DNA of 64,000 nt from Cypionkella psychrotolerans (lineage in GTDB: Bacteria > Pseudomonadota > Alphaproteobacteria > Rhodobacterales > Rhodobacteraceae). Positions within the stretch are counted from its first letter, which is position 1, and each line of letters begins with the position of its first letter. Under the pieces are notes generated by a model. It saw only the letters and a list, made by a program, of their open reading frames with translations, was not told the origin of the DNA and did not search any database. Both the position numbers and the translations under genes were made by a program. The stretch is taken from the NCBI RefSeq assembly GCF_001294535.1, contig NZ_LGIC01000091.1, positions 40,909-104,908 of the forward strand, written 5' to 3'. Below are positions 1-8,864 of this stretch, one piece after another.

Positions 1-1
1 G

Positions 2-298
2 ATGCTGCACGAAGGCACCGGCAAACTGGATCACCGCCACGCCCTGCGTCCCGGCGATGCGGTGCTGGCGATCACCTTCGCGCCCTATTCCGAAGAAACC
101 ATCGCCTTGGCCCAAGATGCCCGCGCGCGTGGGCTGCCCGTGGTGGCACTAACCGACCGTATCACCAGCCCCCTTGCACGCGTCGGCGATGCGATTCTGA
201 CGGTGCCCGAGGTTGATTTCGGCGCGTTCCGCTCGCTTTCCGCCACCCTCGCGCTGGCGATTGCGCTGGCAGTGGCGGTTGGCTCGGCGCGCGGTTAG
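2..298 (+). CDS. iolR: RpiR/MurR-family transcriptional regulator, C-terminal part (probable IolR)
   Basis: This is the end of a reading frame that begins before the window; about 98 residues are visible. The sequence GDAVLAITFAPYSEETIALAQ followed by GLPVVALTDR is the sugar-phosphate-binding SIS domain that ends RpiR-family regulators; the N-terminal helix-turn-helix lies outside the window. The gene ends about 105 bp before iolC, on the same strand, and an IolR-type inverted repeat sits in that gap. By analogy with rhizobial IolR it should repress the iol genes until an inositol breakdown intermediate binds the SIS domain. The family is clear from the sequence; the name iolR is inferred from position and operator. 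Confidence 0.8.
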   Translation: MLHEGTGKLDHRHALRPGDAVLAITFAPYSEETIALAQDARARGLPVVALTDRITSPLARVGDAILTVPEVDFGAFRSLSATLALAIALAVAVGSARG

Positions 299-334
299 AT
301 CGGCAAAGAAAACGCTTTTGCTTTGCGCAGAAAT

Positions 335-348
335 GGAATAAATATTCC
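335..348. promoter_or_regulatory. Probable IolR operator (GGAA-N6-TTCC)
   Basis: The sequence GGAATAAATATTCC is an inverted repeat (extended arms TGGAATA and TATTCCA around AA) and matches the GGAA-N6-TTCC motif reported for IolR in Sinorhizobium meliloti. It lies 56 bp before the iolC start, between the regulator gene and the operon, where repressor binding would block transcription of iolCDEB. The match is direct; binding is inferred. Confidence 0.65.
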
Positions 349-403
349 AAAACGCTAAGGCGACTGAGTCTCGCTGCAGCGCCTGTCCCCGGAGGAGCCT
401 GCG

Positions 404-2317
404 ATGAAAACGCTCGACACCATCACCATTGGCCGATCTTCGGTCGATCTTTACGGCGCGCAGATCGGTGGGCGGCTGGAGGACATGGCGAGTTTTCAGA
501 AGTATATCGGCGGCTCGCCGACCAATATCGCCGCAGGCACCGCGCGTTTGGGTCTGAAATCGGCGCTGATCACCCGCGTCGGCGATGAACATATGGGCCG
601 CTTCATCCGCGAAGAACTGGCGCGCGAAGGCGTCGATGTGCGCGGCGTGAAAACTGACCCCGAACGGCTGACCGCCTTGGTGATCCTTGGCATCCGTGAT
701 GAAACCCAGTTTCCGCTGATTTTCTACCGTGAAAACTGTGCTGATATGGCGCTTTGCGAAGACGACATCGACGAGAGTTTCATCGCCGAAACCCGTTCGA
801 TCATCGTTACCGGCACGCATCTGTCGCACAGCAACACCGAAGCCGCCGTGCTGAAAGCCCTGAAGCTCGCGCGCAAACACGGCGCAAAAACCGCTTTAGA
901 CATCGACTATCGACCGAATCTCTGGGGTCTGGCGGGCCATGGCGATGGCGAATCGCGCTTCATTGAATCCGCTGCTGTTACCACTAAGCTTCAAGCATCT
1001 TTACATTATTTCGATCTGATCGTCGGCACCGAAGAAGAATTCCACATCGCGGGCGGCTCGATCAATACCATCGAAGCCCTGCGCGCCGTCCGTAAAGTCT
1101 CCAACGCCACCTTGGTCTGCAAACGCGGGGCCGCCGGGGCTGCCGCCTTCGAAGGCGAAATCCCCGACAGCCTCGATCAAGGCCAAACCGGCCCCGGCTT
1201 TCCCATCGAAGTGTTCAACGTCTTGGGCGCAGGCGACGGTTTCATGTCGGGCCTGACCAAAGGCTGGCTCGATGGCGAATCTTGGTCAGTCGCACTGAAA
1301 TACGCCAATGCTTGCGGTGCTTTCGCGGTGTCTCGCCACGGCTGTACCCCGGCTTACCCATCCTTGGAAGAACTCAATTTCTTCCTCGACCGCGGCGTAA
1401 AAACCCCAGCCCTGCGCAAAGACGCCGAGTTAGAACAAATCCACTGGTCCACCAACCGTCGCAAACAATGGTCCGAAGTGCGCGCCTTCGCCTATGATCA
1501 CCGCTCCCAGTTGGAAGAAATCCCCGGCGCCAATCCTGAAAACATTGGCCGTTTCAAAGAGTTGTGTCTGGAAGCTACACTCGCCGTCAGCCAAGGCCGC
1601 GAAGGCTACGGCCTGTTGTGCGACAACCGCCTCGGCAAATCCGCGCTTCACAAAGCCTCGGGTCAAGGCCTGTGGATCGGTCGCCCCGTTGAGTGGCCCG
1701 GCTCGCGCCCACTGACGCTAGAACCTGAAATTGGCCCCGATTTCGGCGGCCTGTCGGAATGGGCGCTCGAGGATGTGGTCAAGGTGCTGTGCTTCTGCCA
1801 CCCCGATGACAGCGCCGAAATGCAAGCCGAACAGGAAGCTGTGATCACCCGGCTGTTCCACGCCTGCCGCCGTAACCGTTTGGAAATGCTGCTTGAAATC
1901 ATCCCGTCGAAAGTCGGCCCCGTGGATGACCAAACCAACGCCAAGCTGATCAGCCGCTTCTACGATATCGGCATCTACCCCGATTGGTGGAAGCTGGAGC
2001 CGATGCAAACGCGCGAAGCTTGGGCCGCCACCTGCGACGCCATCACCAGCCGCGACGCGCATACCCAAGGCATCGTGATCCTTGGTTTGGGTCAATCCGA
2101 GGCGGAACTGGCGTCTTCCTTCAAACTCGCCGCCGATTTCCCGCTGGTCAAAGGCTTTGCCGTCGGCCGCACCATTCACGCCGATGTTGGCCGCCAATGG
2201 ATCGCGGGCAAGATTGACGACGCCAGTGCCGTGGCCATCATGGCCGAAAACTTCCGCCGCCTCTGCGGCATCTGGGACGCCGCCCGAACTGGGGCCCGCG
2301 CAGGAGTAAAGTCATGA
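404..2317 (+). CDS. iolC: Bifunctional 5-dehydro-2-deoxygluconokinase / 5-dehydro-2-deoxyphosphogluconate aldolase (IolC with DUF2090)
   Basis: This enzyme phosphorylates 5-dehydro-2-deoxygluconate in inositol breakdown, and its second domain is thought to cleave the product. Residues ~1-325 are a PfkB-family sugar kinase, with IGGSPTNIAAGTARLG near the N-terminus and the ATP-site motif NVLGAGDGFMSG. Residues ~330-637 are the DUF2090 aldolase-like domain that is fused to IolC in many Proteobacteria, which explains the 637-residue length, about twice that of a stand-alone kinase. The start is supported by GGAGGAG upstream. Its stop overlaps the iolD start (ATGA), so the two are translationally coupled. 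Confidence 0.95.
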   Translation: MKTLDTITIGRSSVDLYGAQIGGRLEDMASFQKYIGGSPTNIAAGTARLGLKSALITRVGDEHMGRFIREELAREGVDVRGVKTDPERLTALVILGIRDETQFPLIFYRENCADMALCEDDIDESFIAETRSIIVTGTHLSHSNTEAAVLKALKLARKHGAKTALDIDYRPNLWGLAGHGDGESRFIESAAVTTKLQASLHYFDLIVGTEEEFHIAGGSINTIEALRAVRKVSNATLVCKRGAAGAAAFEGEIPDSLDQGQTGPGFPIEVFNVLGAGDGFMSGLTKGWLDGESWSVALKYANACGAFAVSRHGCTPAYPSLEELNFFLDRGVKTPALRKDAELEQIHWSTNRRKQWSEVRAFAYDHRSQLEEIPGANPENIGRFKELCLEATLAVSQGREGYGLLCDNRLGKSALHKASGQGLWIGRPVEWPGSRPLTLEPEIGPDFGGLSEWALEDVVKVLCFCHPDDSAEMQAEQEAVITRLFHACRRNRLEMLLEIIPSKVGPVDDQTNAKLISRFYDIGIYPDWWKLEPMQTREAWAATCDAITSRDAHTQGIVILGLGQSEAELASSFKLAADFPLVKGFAVGRTIHADVGRQWIAGKIDDASAVAIMAENFRRLCGIWDAARTGARAGVKS

Positions 2318-4137
2318 ACACCATCCGTTTGACCGCCGCCCAAGCCATGGTGCGCTGGCTTTCCGTGCAGATGACCGAGGACGGCGCGCGTTTTATCGAA
2401 GGCATCTGGGCGATTTTCGGCCATGGCAACGTGGCCGGTATCGGCGAAGCGCTGCACGGGGCGAAGGATGTATTCCCGACTTGGCGCGGCCATAACGAAC
2501 AAACCATGGCCCATGCCGCCATCGCTTTTGCCAAGGCACACAAACGCCGCCGCGCGATGGCGGTGACCACCTCGATTGGGCCGGGGGCGCTGAACGTGGT
2601 GACCGCCGCCGGGGTGGCCTTCGCCAACCGCTTGCCATTGCTGATCATTCCCGGCGATGTCTTCGCCAACCGCGCGCCGGATCCGGTGTTGCAGCAGCTC
2701 GAAGATTTCAACGACGGTACCATTACTGCCAATGATTGCTTCCGCCCGGTCACCCGTTATTTTGATCGGATTTCCCGCCCCGAGCATATTCTCACCGCTC
2801 TGCCGCGCGCCTTCCGGGTGATGACCGATCCCGCCGATTGCGGCCCGGTGTGCCTCGCGTTCTGCCAAGACGTGCAAGCCGAAGCCTTTGATTATCCTGA
2901 GTCTTTCTTTATCCCGAAGGTCTGGAAAATCCGTCGTCCCGAAGCCGATGCTGATGAACTCGCCGCAGCGATTGCCGCGATCAAGGGCGCGAAATCTCCG
3001 GTGATCGTGACAGGTGGCGGCGTGATCTATTCAGGGGCCGAAGCGGAATTGGCGGCTTTCGCCAGCGCCCATAATATCCCTGTGGTCGAAACCCAAGCCG
3101 GCAAATCCAGCCTCGATTTCGACCATGCTCTGAACTTCGGCCCAGTGGGCGTGACCGGATCGGCTTCCGCCAACACGGTGTGCGAAAACGCTGATTTGGT
3201 CATCGGCCTTGGCACCCGGTTTCAGGATTTCACCACCGGGTCATGGTCGTTGTTCAAGAACCCGAACCGTCGCATCCTGTCGATCAACGTGGCAGCTTAC
3301 GATTCGTATAAGCACGGCGCGATTAACTTAACCTCAGATGCGAAGAGCGCCATGCAAGTGCTTGGCAAGGCGTTGGGAAATCAGAAATGGCCCTCGATTC
3401 CCGGACTGCAAGCCGATTGGGCCGCTGCCACCGCTGCCGTCAAAGCCGCGCCCACCAGCAACGCTTTGCCGACCGATATGCAGGTGATCGGCGCTGTGCA
3501 GCGCACGGCCTCTAAGGCCACCGTGGTAATGTCTGCTGCTGGCACCATGCCGGGCGAGTTGCACAAGATCTGGGATGCTCCGACAGGCGGATACCATATG
3601 GAGTATGGTTTCTCCTGCATGGGCTATGAGATTGCCGGCGCTATGGGTATCAAAATGGCCCGTCCGACAGCTGACGTGATCTGTATGCTCGGCGATGGCA
3701 GCTATATGATGGCGAACTCAGAACTCGCCACCGCCGTGATGATGGGCGTGGCGTTCACCGTCGTGATCACCGATAACCGCGGCTATGGCTGCATCAACCG
3801 GCTGCAAAAAGGCACCGGCGGGGCAGGGTTCAACAACCTTCTTGACGAATCCTACCACGTTAACCCGTCCCATATCGACTTCACCGCCCATGCAGCCTCA
3901 ATGGGGGCAAATGCGGTGAAAGTCGCCACCGTGGCCGAACTAGAGGCTGCCCTGACCGCCGCCAAGGGCGCAAAAATTCCCCAAGTGATCGTGATTGACA
4001 CCGATCCCTGGCCCGGCACCGAGGCGGGTGGCACATGGTGGGATGTCGGCGTGCCGCAGGTCTCGCTGCGTGCAGAGGTCAATCGGGCCCGCGCCAATTA
4101 TGAAGAAAAACAAAAAGATCAGCGGCTTGTCGACTGA
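2314..4137 (+). CDS. iolD: 3D-(3,5/4)-trihydroxycyclohexane-1,2-dione acylhydrolase (ThDP-dependent)
   Basis: IolD opens the ring of the trione made from inosose, giving 5-deoxy-glucuronate. The 607-residue protein has the three-part layout of thiamine-diphosphate enzymes: an N-terminal pyrimidine-binding domain ([15 protein letters not shown], with the catalytic-type Glu), a central domain with [14 protein letters not shown], and a C-terminal diphosphate-binding domain with [15 protein letters not shown] as the GDG-N motif. Length and domain order are those of the family. It overlaps iolC by four bases and is followed about 30 bp later by iolE. Confidence 0.95.
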   Translation: MNTIRLTAAQAMVRWLSVQMTEDGARFIEGIWAIFGHGNVAGIGEALHGAKDVFPTWRGHNEQTMAHAAIAFAKAHKRRRAMAVTTSIGPGALNVVTAAGVAFANRLPLLIIPGDVFANRAPDPVLQQLEDFNDGTITANDCFRPVTRYFDRISRPEHILTALPRAFRVMTDPADCGPVCLAFCQDVQAEAFDYPESFFIPKVWKIRRPEADADELAAAIAAIKGAKSPVIVTGGGVIYSGAEAELAAFASAHNIPVVETQAGKSSLDFDHALNFGPVGVTGSASANTVCENADLVIGLGTRFQDFTTGSWSLFKNPNRRILSINVAAYDSYKHGAINLTSDAKSAMQVLGKALGNQKWPSIPGLQADWAAATAAVKAAPTSNALPTDMQVIGAVQRTASKATVVMSAAGTMPGELHKIWDAPTGGYHMEYGFSCMGYEIAGAMGIKMARPTADVICMLGDGSYMMANSELATAVMMGVAFTVVITDNRGYGCINRLQKGTGGAGFNNLLDESYHVNPSHIDFTAHAASMGANAVKVATVAELEAALTAAKGAKIPQVIVIDTDPWPGTEAGGTWWDVGVPQVSLRAEVNRARANYEEKQKDQRLVD

Positions 4138-4169
4138 CCTTCACGTTATGGTTAAAATTTGAGGACATG

Positions 4170-5066
4170 ATGATCTACTACGGCACCAACCCAATCGCTT
4201 GGACCAATGACGACGATCGCAGCCTTGGCGCGCATATCTCGTTGGAACAATGCTTGGACGAAACCGCCGCAATCGGCTTTGATGGCATCGAAAAGGGCCA
4301 TAAAATGCCGCTGACGGTGGAAGGTCTGAACGCCTTGTTCCAACCGCGTGGGCTGAAATACATCTCGGGCTGGCATTCGACCAATCTGCTGGTGAACTCG
4401 GTCGAAGACGAAAAGGCCGCGATGCAACCCTATCTCGACCTGCTGAAGGGCATGGGCTGCAAGGTGATCATCGTCTGCGAAACCTCGAACGCCATCCACG
4501 GCGACGATGGCAAAGCCGTCAACGACCGCCCGCATCTGCCCGACGCCGAGTGGAAGAAATTCGGCCAAGGCATTGAAGCTTTGGCGGAATTTTCAAAAGC
4601 ACAGGGCGTCAAACTGGTCTACCATCACCACATGGGCACCATTGTTGAGGCCGAGTGGGAGATTGACCGCCTAATGGCCGAGACCGGTCCGCACACCCAT
4701 TTGCTGCTCGACACAGGCCATTGCTATTACGGCGGCGGCGATCCGGTGCGGGTGGCGAAAAAGCACATGGCCCGTGTCGGCCATATCCATGCCAAGAATG
4801 TCCGCCCCGACATTATGAAACAGGTACGCGAGCAAGGGCTGTCGTTCTTGGAAGGCGTGCGGCGTGGCAGCTTTACCGTTCCGGGCGATGCCGAAGGGGC
4901 GGTCGATTTCTACTCTGTTCTCGAAGTGGCGGCGCAGCACAACTATTCGGGCTGGCTGGTGATTGAGGCCGAGCAAGACCCATCTGTGCGGATTCCGATG
5001 GATTATCAAAGCCTTGGTTTGCGCAGTCTGAAGGGCTTTGCCAAGCGGGCTGGCCTCGACAAATAA
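4170..5066 (+). CDS. iolE: Myo-inosose-2 dehydratase
   Basis: IolE dehydrates scyllo-inosose to the diketone used by IolD. The protein is a xylose-isomerase-like TIM barrel. It opens with the family signature [14 protein letters not shown] and carries the metal-site segments [39 protein letters not shown] and [11 protein letters not shown], which supply the Glu, Asp and His ligands. Two adjacent ATG codons occur at 4167 and 4170; GAGGAC ends at 4166, so 4170 has the better spacing and gives 298 residues. The order iolC-D-E-B fits one operon. Confidence 0.95.
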   Translation: MIYYGTNPIAWTNDDDRSLGAHISLEQCLDETAAIGFDGIEKGHKMPLTVEGLNALFQPRGLKYISGWHSTNLLVNSVEDEKAAMQPYLDLLKGMGCKVIIVCETSNAIHGDDGKAVNDRPHLPDAEWKKFGQGIEALAEFSKAQGVKLVYHHHMGTIVEAEWEIDRLMAETGPHTHLLLDTGHCYYGGGDPVRVAKKHMARVGHIHAKNVRPDIMKQVREQGLSFLEGVRRGSFTVPGDAEGAVDFYSVLEVAAQHNYSGWLVIEAEQDPSVRIPMDYQSLGLRSLKGFAKRAGLDK

Positions 5067-5069
5067 AGG

Positions 5070-5089
5070 CTGGGGGGCACGCCCCCCAG
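5070..5089. repeat. Perfect hairpin between iolE and iolB
   Basis: CTGGGGGGC and GCCCCCCAG form a 9-bp G/C stem with a 2-base loop, within the 45-bp gap between iolE and iolB. No U-tract follows, so it is more likely an mRNA-stabilising or processing element than a terminator. It resembles the G-rich hairpin half of the intergenic repeats at 14464 and 27479. Confidence 0.6.
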
Positions 5090-5111
5090 ACCCCGTATCT
5101 GGGAGACGAAC

Positions 5112-5927
5112 ATGGCCGATCTATTGCGTAAACCCAAGGGCACATCAGGCAAGGTGCATGACATCACGCCCGAAAGCGCGGGTTGGGGCTATGTCGGCTT
5201 TGGTCTCTATCGTCTGCAACCCGGTGAAACCGCTGCCGAAGTCACTGGCGACCGCGAAGTCATCCTCGTGCTGGTCGAAGGCAAAGCCCAAATCCATGCC
5301 GCAGGCCAAGATTGGGGCGTGCTCGGCGACCGTTTGGATGTGTTTGAGAAAACCCCACCGCATTGCCTGTATATCCCCAACGATTCCGATTGGTCTGCCA
5401 CAGCCACCACCGCCTGCACCTTGGCGGTCTGCACCGCCCCCGGCAAATCCGGCCACAAAGCCGCACAAATAGGCCCCGCTGGCATCACCCTGACCCAGCG
5501 TGGCACCGGCGCGAACACCCGTTTCATCAACAACATCGCGATGGAAGGCTTGGATGTGGCCGACAGCCTGCTGGTCACCGAAGTCTTCACGCCCTCCGGC
5601 AACTGGTCGTCCTATCCCAGCCACCGTCATGACGAAGACGATTTCCCCCGCATGACCTATCTGGAGGAAAGCTATTACATGCGTCTCAATCCGGCCCAGG
5701 GCTTCGGCATCCAACGCGTCTATACCGAGGATGGCAGCCTTGATGAGACGATGGCGGTCAAAAACCATGACGTCACGCTGGTGCCCAAGGGCCATCACCC
5801 CTGCGGCGCGCCTTATGGCTATGAGATGTATTACCTGAACGTCATGGCGGGCCCCCGCCGCAACTGGCGGTTTCAGAACGACCCGGATCATGACTGGATT
5901 TACCAGCGCGACAACGCGCCAGTTTAA
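5112..5927 (+). CDS. iolB: 5-deoxy-glucuronate isomerase
   Basis: IolB isomerises 5-deoxy-glucuronate to 5-dehydro-2-deoxygluconate, the substrate of IolC. The 271-residue protein is a bicupin; the segment YPSHRHDEDDFPRMTYLEESYY provides the His/Glu metal ligands, and KGHHPCGAPYGYEMYYLNVMAG is a strong family signature near the end. The start ATG follows GGGAGACGAAC. It is the last gene of the iol run here. No iolG (inositol dehydrogenase), iolA or inositol transporter gene is present in the window, so those must lie elsewhere or before position 1. Confidence 0.95.
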   Translation: MADLLRKPKGTSGKVHDITPESAGWGYVGFGLYRLQPGETAAEVTGDREVILVLVEGKAQIHAAGQDWGVLGDRLDVFEKTPPHCLYIPNDSDWSATATTACTLAVCTAPGKSGHKAAQIGPAGITLTQRGTGANTRFINNIAMEGLDVADSLLVTEVFTPSGNWSSYPSHRHDEDDFPRMTYLEESYYMRLNPAQGFGIQRVYTEDGSLDETMAVKNHDVTLVPKGHHPCGAPYGYEMYYLNVMAGPRRNWRFQNDPDHDWIYQRDNAPV

Positions 5928-5930
5928 ACC

Positions 5931-6290
5931 CTATTCAAACGGCGCGTCCGAGGTCAAAAGCTGCACCTGCATCTCACCCTTATAGCCCCGCAGTTCGGCC
6001 TCGATCAGATGCGGTTTTGGCAGGCGGGGCGTCAGTACCAGACAACGCCCAGCATAGCCCAATTCGTTCAGCCGGGTCAGCACCACGATCGCGTCCAAAC
6101 TGGCGCTGAACAGGGGGAAAACCACCAGATCGGGGGCGATACGGGACAGTTCTTCCGGGCAAAGCCGCGCGAAGGGCAGCGAGAAGATCATCGCATCCTG
6201 TGACGCCGGGGCAGCCTCGCCTCCGGCAAGATACAGGATTCGGCGGCTCGGCGGATTTTGGTCTTGCGACAACCCCGACTGCGGTGGCAT
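5931..6290 (-). CDS. Hypothetical protein, possibly receiver-like
   Basis: A 119-residue ORF converges on iolB (3-bp gap) and is divergent from phoR. It has a hydrophobic alpha/beta pattern: RRILYLAGGEAAP, APDLVVFPLFSASLDAIVVLTRLNELGYAGRCLVLTPRLP. The last part resembles the beta4-beta5 region of a response-regulator receiver domain, but the phosphorylatable Asp and the conserved Lys are not evident, so a degenerate receiver is only a guess. I do not recognise the family. Position beside a histidine-kinase gene makes a signalling link possible but unproven. Confidence 0.6.
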   Translation of the reverse strand: MPPQSGLSQDQNPPSRRILYLAGGEAAPASQDAMIFSLPFARLCPEELSRIAPDLVVFPLFSASLDAIVVLTRLNELGYAGRCLVLTPRLPKPHLIEAELRGYKGEMQVQLLTSDAPFE

Positions 6291-6484
6291 GGTAGCCTCC
6301 CACTCACTCTACTGCGCGCTTTGGGGCTTAGAGGCGTCGATATCCTGCGCCTCCACAGCCAAAGCGCGAATTTCCGTTACGACACTCGCCTTATGTTAGC
6401 GCACACGCAGCGGCGTGAGCAAGCCCGAACTGGCATGATCAGTTGGGGCAGGGTAGAGATTGGCAAAGGCAAAAGGGGTGGGCA

Positions 6485-7513
6485 ATGGATCATGAGGCCA
6501 CAAAAGCACTACTGGGCGGACTGCCGCTGCCGGTGATTCTGATCGCGGTGGATGAGCGGATCGTGCAGGCAAACGGGCCTGCCGTTGCGCTGTTTGGTGC
6601 GGCGATTGTGGATCGTCACCACGCGCTCAGCTTTCGGCAACCGGAATTTCTGCGCGCAATAGCGGCGGCGATGCTGCGCGGCGAGAAGGGCCGCATCCGC
6701 CTCACCCTCGCGGGGGCCGCGCAGGACACCATCTATGAAATCTCGGTCAGCCCAGTGCCGCAGGGCGTGCTCTGCGCCTTCGAGGATCGCTCGGCATGGG
6801 AGCAGATGGACCAGATGCGTCGCGATTTTGTCGCCAATGTCAGTCATGAACTCCGCACGCCACTGACCGCTTTGCTGGGCTTCATCGAAACCCTGCGCGG
6901 CCCCGCCCGCAATGATGCCCCGGCGCGCGAGCGGTTCCTGGCCATCATGGCCTCTGAGGCCGAGCGGATGAACCGCCTGGTGCGCGATCTGCTGCATCTC
7001 AGCCGGGTTGAGTCCGAAGAACGTGTGCTGCCGGGAGATGATGTTGATATCGCAGGACTTTTGCGCACCTCGGTGGCCAGCCTGCGCCCGCTTGCCGAAA
7101 CCGCCCGCGTCACGATCCGGGTCGAGGGCGCCGATCAACCGCTGATCATCCGCGCTGATGCCGATCAGATGACGCAAGTACTGACCAACCTTGTCGAGAA
7201 CGCGGTGAAATACGGCAGCCCCGCGGGGGCCGAGGTGCGGGTGGCGTTGGCGCGGGAACAAGGCCCGCGCGGTGCGCAGTTGCGGATTTCGGTCAGCGAT
7301 CAAGGCGAGGGCATCGACCCGTTCCACATCCCCCGCCTGACGGAACGGTTCTACCGCGTCGATGGCCACCGCTCGCGCGAAAAGGGTGGCACCGGCTTGG
7401 GCCTCGCCATCGTCAAACACATCGTCAACCGCCACCGGGGCAGGCTGGTGATTGAAAGCAGCAAAGGCAAAGGCAGCCGATTCTCGGTGCTGTTGCCGTA
7501 CGAGGCACGCTGA
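6485..7513 (+). CDS. phoR: Phosphate-regulon-type sensor histidine kinase (PhoR-like, no membrane segment)
   Basis: The 342-residue protein has an N-terminal PAS-like domain (~1-100), a dimerisation/phosphoacceptor domain with VSHELRTPLTALLGF (phospho-His at residue 121), and a HATPase domain with NLVENAVKYG (N box), SDQGEGID (G1) and GGTGLGLAIVKHIV (G2). It lies directly upstream of pstSCAB-phoU-phoB, so PhoB is its expected partner. Unlike E. coli PhoR no transmembrane helix is visible, so it would have to sense phosphate through the Pst/PhoU complex from the cytoplasm. The start at 6485 is preferred over a longer frame because AAAAGGGGTGG precedes it at good spacing. Confidence 0.9.
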   Translation: MDHEATKALLGGLPLPVILIAVDERIVQANGPAVALFGAAIVDRHHALSFRQPEFLRAIAAAMLRGEKGRIRLTLAGAAQDTIYEISVSPVPQGVLCAFEDRSAWEQMDQMRRDFVANVSHELRTPLTALLGFIETLRGPARNDAPARERFLAIMASEAERMNRLVRDLLHLSRVESEERVLPGDDVDIAGLLRTSVASLRPLAETARVTIRVEGADQPLIIRADADQMTQVLTNLVENAVKYGSPAGAEVRVALAREQGPRGAQLRISVSDQGEGIDPFHIPRLTERFYRVDGHRSREKGGTGLGLAIVKHIVNRHRGRLVIESSKGKGSRFSVLLPYEAR

Positions 7514-7535
7514 CAAAAACCCCTACCTACAGCCA

Positions 7536-7570
7536 TTCATCTTGGCCTAAATATCCCCGCCGGAGGCTCC
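7536..7570. repeat. Dispersed intergenic repeat, copy 1 of 2 (35 bp)
   Basis: Positions 7536-7570 match 20932-20966 over 35 bp with only four differences, clustered around the TATC/CACT segment. Shared blocks are TTCATCTTGGCCTAAA and CCCGCCGGAGGCTCC. Both copies follow the end of a gene. Function unknown; the pattern fits a small REP-like intergenic element. Confidence 0.7.
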
Positions 7571-7621
7571 CCCACCTCCACCCGCGCCCTATTTCAGCTC
7601 ATTTCCCCCTGCCAGCCGTTC

Positions 7622-7654
7622 CCGTCATATAACTGTTACAAAACTGTCGCAAAA
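7622..7654 (+). promoter_or_regulatory. PHO box, three 11-bp PhoB-binding units
   Basis: Three consecutive 11-bp units, CCGTCATATAA, CTGTTACAAAA and CTGTCGCAAAA, lie 79 bp upstream of the pstS ATG. PhoB sites are direct repeats of CTGTCA-like half-sites every 11 bp, separated by A/T-rich bases, so this is a strong match. PhoB, encoded at the end of the same cluster, would activate pstS when phosphate is scarce. Confidence 0.85.
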
Positions 7655-7732
7655 CATATGAACAACCCGCCTAGACGGGGCGGCGAAGGGCAAGCCATCC
7701 GGGCAGCCCTCGGGAATTAACTGGAGAGCAAC

Positions 7733-8788
7733 ATGTCTCTGATCAAACTGATCCCTTCCGCCGTGGCGATCCTTGCCGCCACGACCGTCATCGCCTCGGC
7801 GCGTGACCAGCTGCAAATCGCGGGTTCTTCCACCGTGCTGCCCTACGCCACCATCGTGGCCGAAGCGTTCGGCGAAAACGGCGATTTCAAAACCCCGGTT
7901 GTTGAAGGCGGCGGTTCGGGCGCGGGTCGTAAGAAGCTCTGCGAAGGCGTCGGAGAGTCGACCATCGACATCGCGAACTCCTCCTCGCGCATCAGCCAGT
8001 CTGACATCGACCTGTGCAAAACCAATGGCGTCACCGACATCATGGAAGTCCGCATCGGCTATGATGGCATCGTGTTTGCCTCCGACATCAACGGCCCGGA
8101 TTTCGTGCTGACTCCGGTGGACGTGTTCAACGCCATCGGCGCGCAAATCGCCAAAGACGGCGCTCTGGTTGCCAACACCGCCAAGACCTGGGCTGACGCC
8201 AACGCCGCACTTCCGGCACAAGACATCCTCGCCTTCATCCCCGGCACCAAGCACGGCACGCGTGAAGTGTTCGACACCAAGGTTCTGCTGGAAGGCTGCA
8301 AAACCAACGGCGCTTACGATCTGTTCCTCGCTGCTTCGAAAGAGGCCGATGACGCTGCCAAGAAGAAAGATGCTGAAAAGCAGTGCTTCACCACCCGTTC
8401 GGATGGCACTTCGGTCGACATCGACGGCGACTACACCGAAACCCTGTCGCGCATCGACGCCAACAAGAACGCCGTCGGCGTGTTCGGTCTGTCGTTCTAC
8501 GAGAACAACACCGACAAGCTGAAAGTCGCCACCGTCAACGGCATCCTGCCGTCGGTTGAGACGATCTCGAAGGGCGAATACCCGGTGTCGCGTCCGCTCT
8601 ACTTCTACGTCAAGAAAGCCCATATCGGCGTGATCCCCGGCCTGAAAGAATACATCCAGTTCTTCGTGTCCGATGACATGGCTGGCCCGGATGGCAAACT
8701 GGCCGAATACGGTCTGGTCCCCGACCCGGAACTGGCAGCAACCCAAGCGGCTGTTGAGGCCGAAACCGTGATGGGCCCGCTGCAGTAA
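7733..8788 (+). CDS. pstS: Phosphate ABC transporter, periplasmic binding protein
   Basis: PstS captures phosphate in the periplasm and hands it to the PstCA channel. The 351-residue protein has a cleavable signal peptide (charged start, hydrophobic stretch to about residue 22, likely cut near ASA-RD). Phosphate-contacting segments are GSSTVLPYATIVAEAF, EGGGSGAGRKKLCEG and IANSSSRI. GGAGAGC precedes the ATG. It is the first gene after the triple PHO box and is followed by a 14-bp hairpin, a common way to keep the binding protein more abundant than the membrane parts. Confidence 0.96.
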   Translation: MSLIKLIPSAVAILAATTVIASARDQLQIAGSSTVLPYATIVAEAFGENGDFKTPVVEGGGSGAGRKKLCEGVGESTIDIANSSSRISQSDIDLCKTNGVTDIMEVRIGYDGIVFASDINGPDFVLTPVDVFNAIGAQIAKDGALVANTAKTWADANAALPAQDILAFIPGTKHGTREVFDTKVLLEGCKTNGAYDLFLAASKEADDAAKKKDAEKQCFTTRSDGTSVDIDGDYTETLSRIDANKNAVGVFGLSFYENNTDKLKVATVNGILPSVETISKGEYPVSRPLYFYVKKAHIGVIPGLKEYIQFFVSDDMAGPDGKLAEYGLVPDPELAATQAAVEAETVMGPLQ

Positions 8789-8795
8789 GACTTAA

Positions 8796-8827
8796 ATAAG
8801 CGGCGCGAGGCATCTCGCGCCGCTTAT
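8796..8827 (+). terminator. Large hairpin between pstS and pstC (partial terminator or mRNA stabiliser)
   Basis: ATAAGCGGCGCGAG and CTCGCGCCGCTTAT form a perfect 14-bp stem closed by the tetraloop GCAT, 8 bp after the pstS stop. There is no run of U after it, so full intrinsic termination is unlikely. It probably protects the pstS end of the message or attenuates read-through into pstC. Confidence 0.75.
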
Positions 8828-8864
8828 CCATCCCGCGCCTGTCCCTCTCATTGGTAGGATCCCC

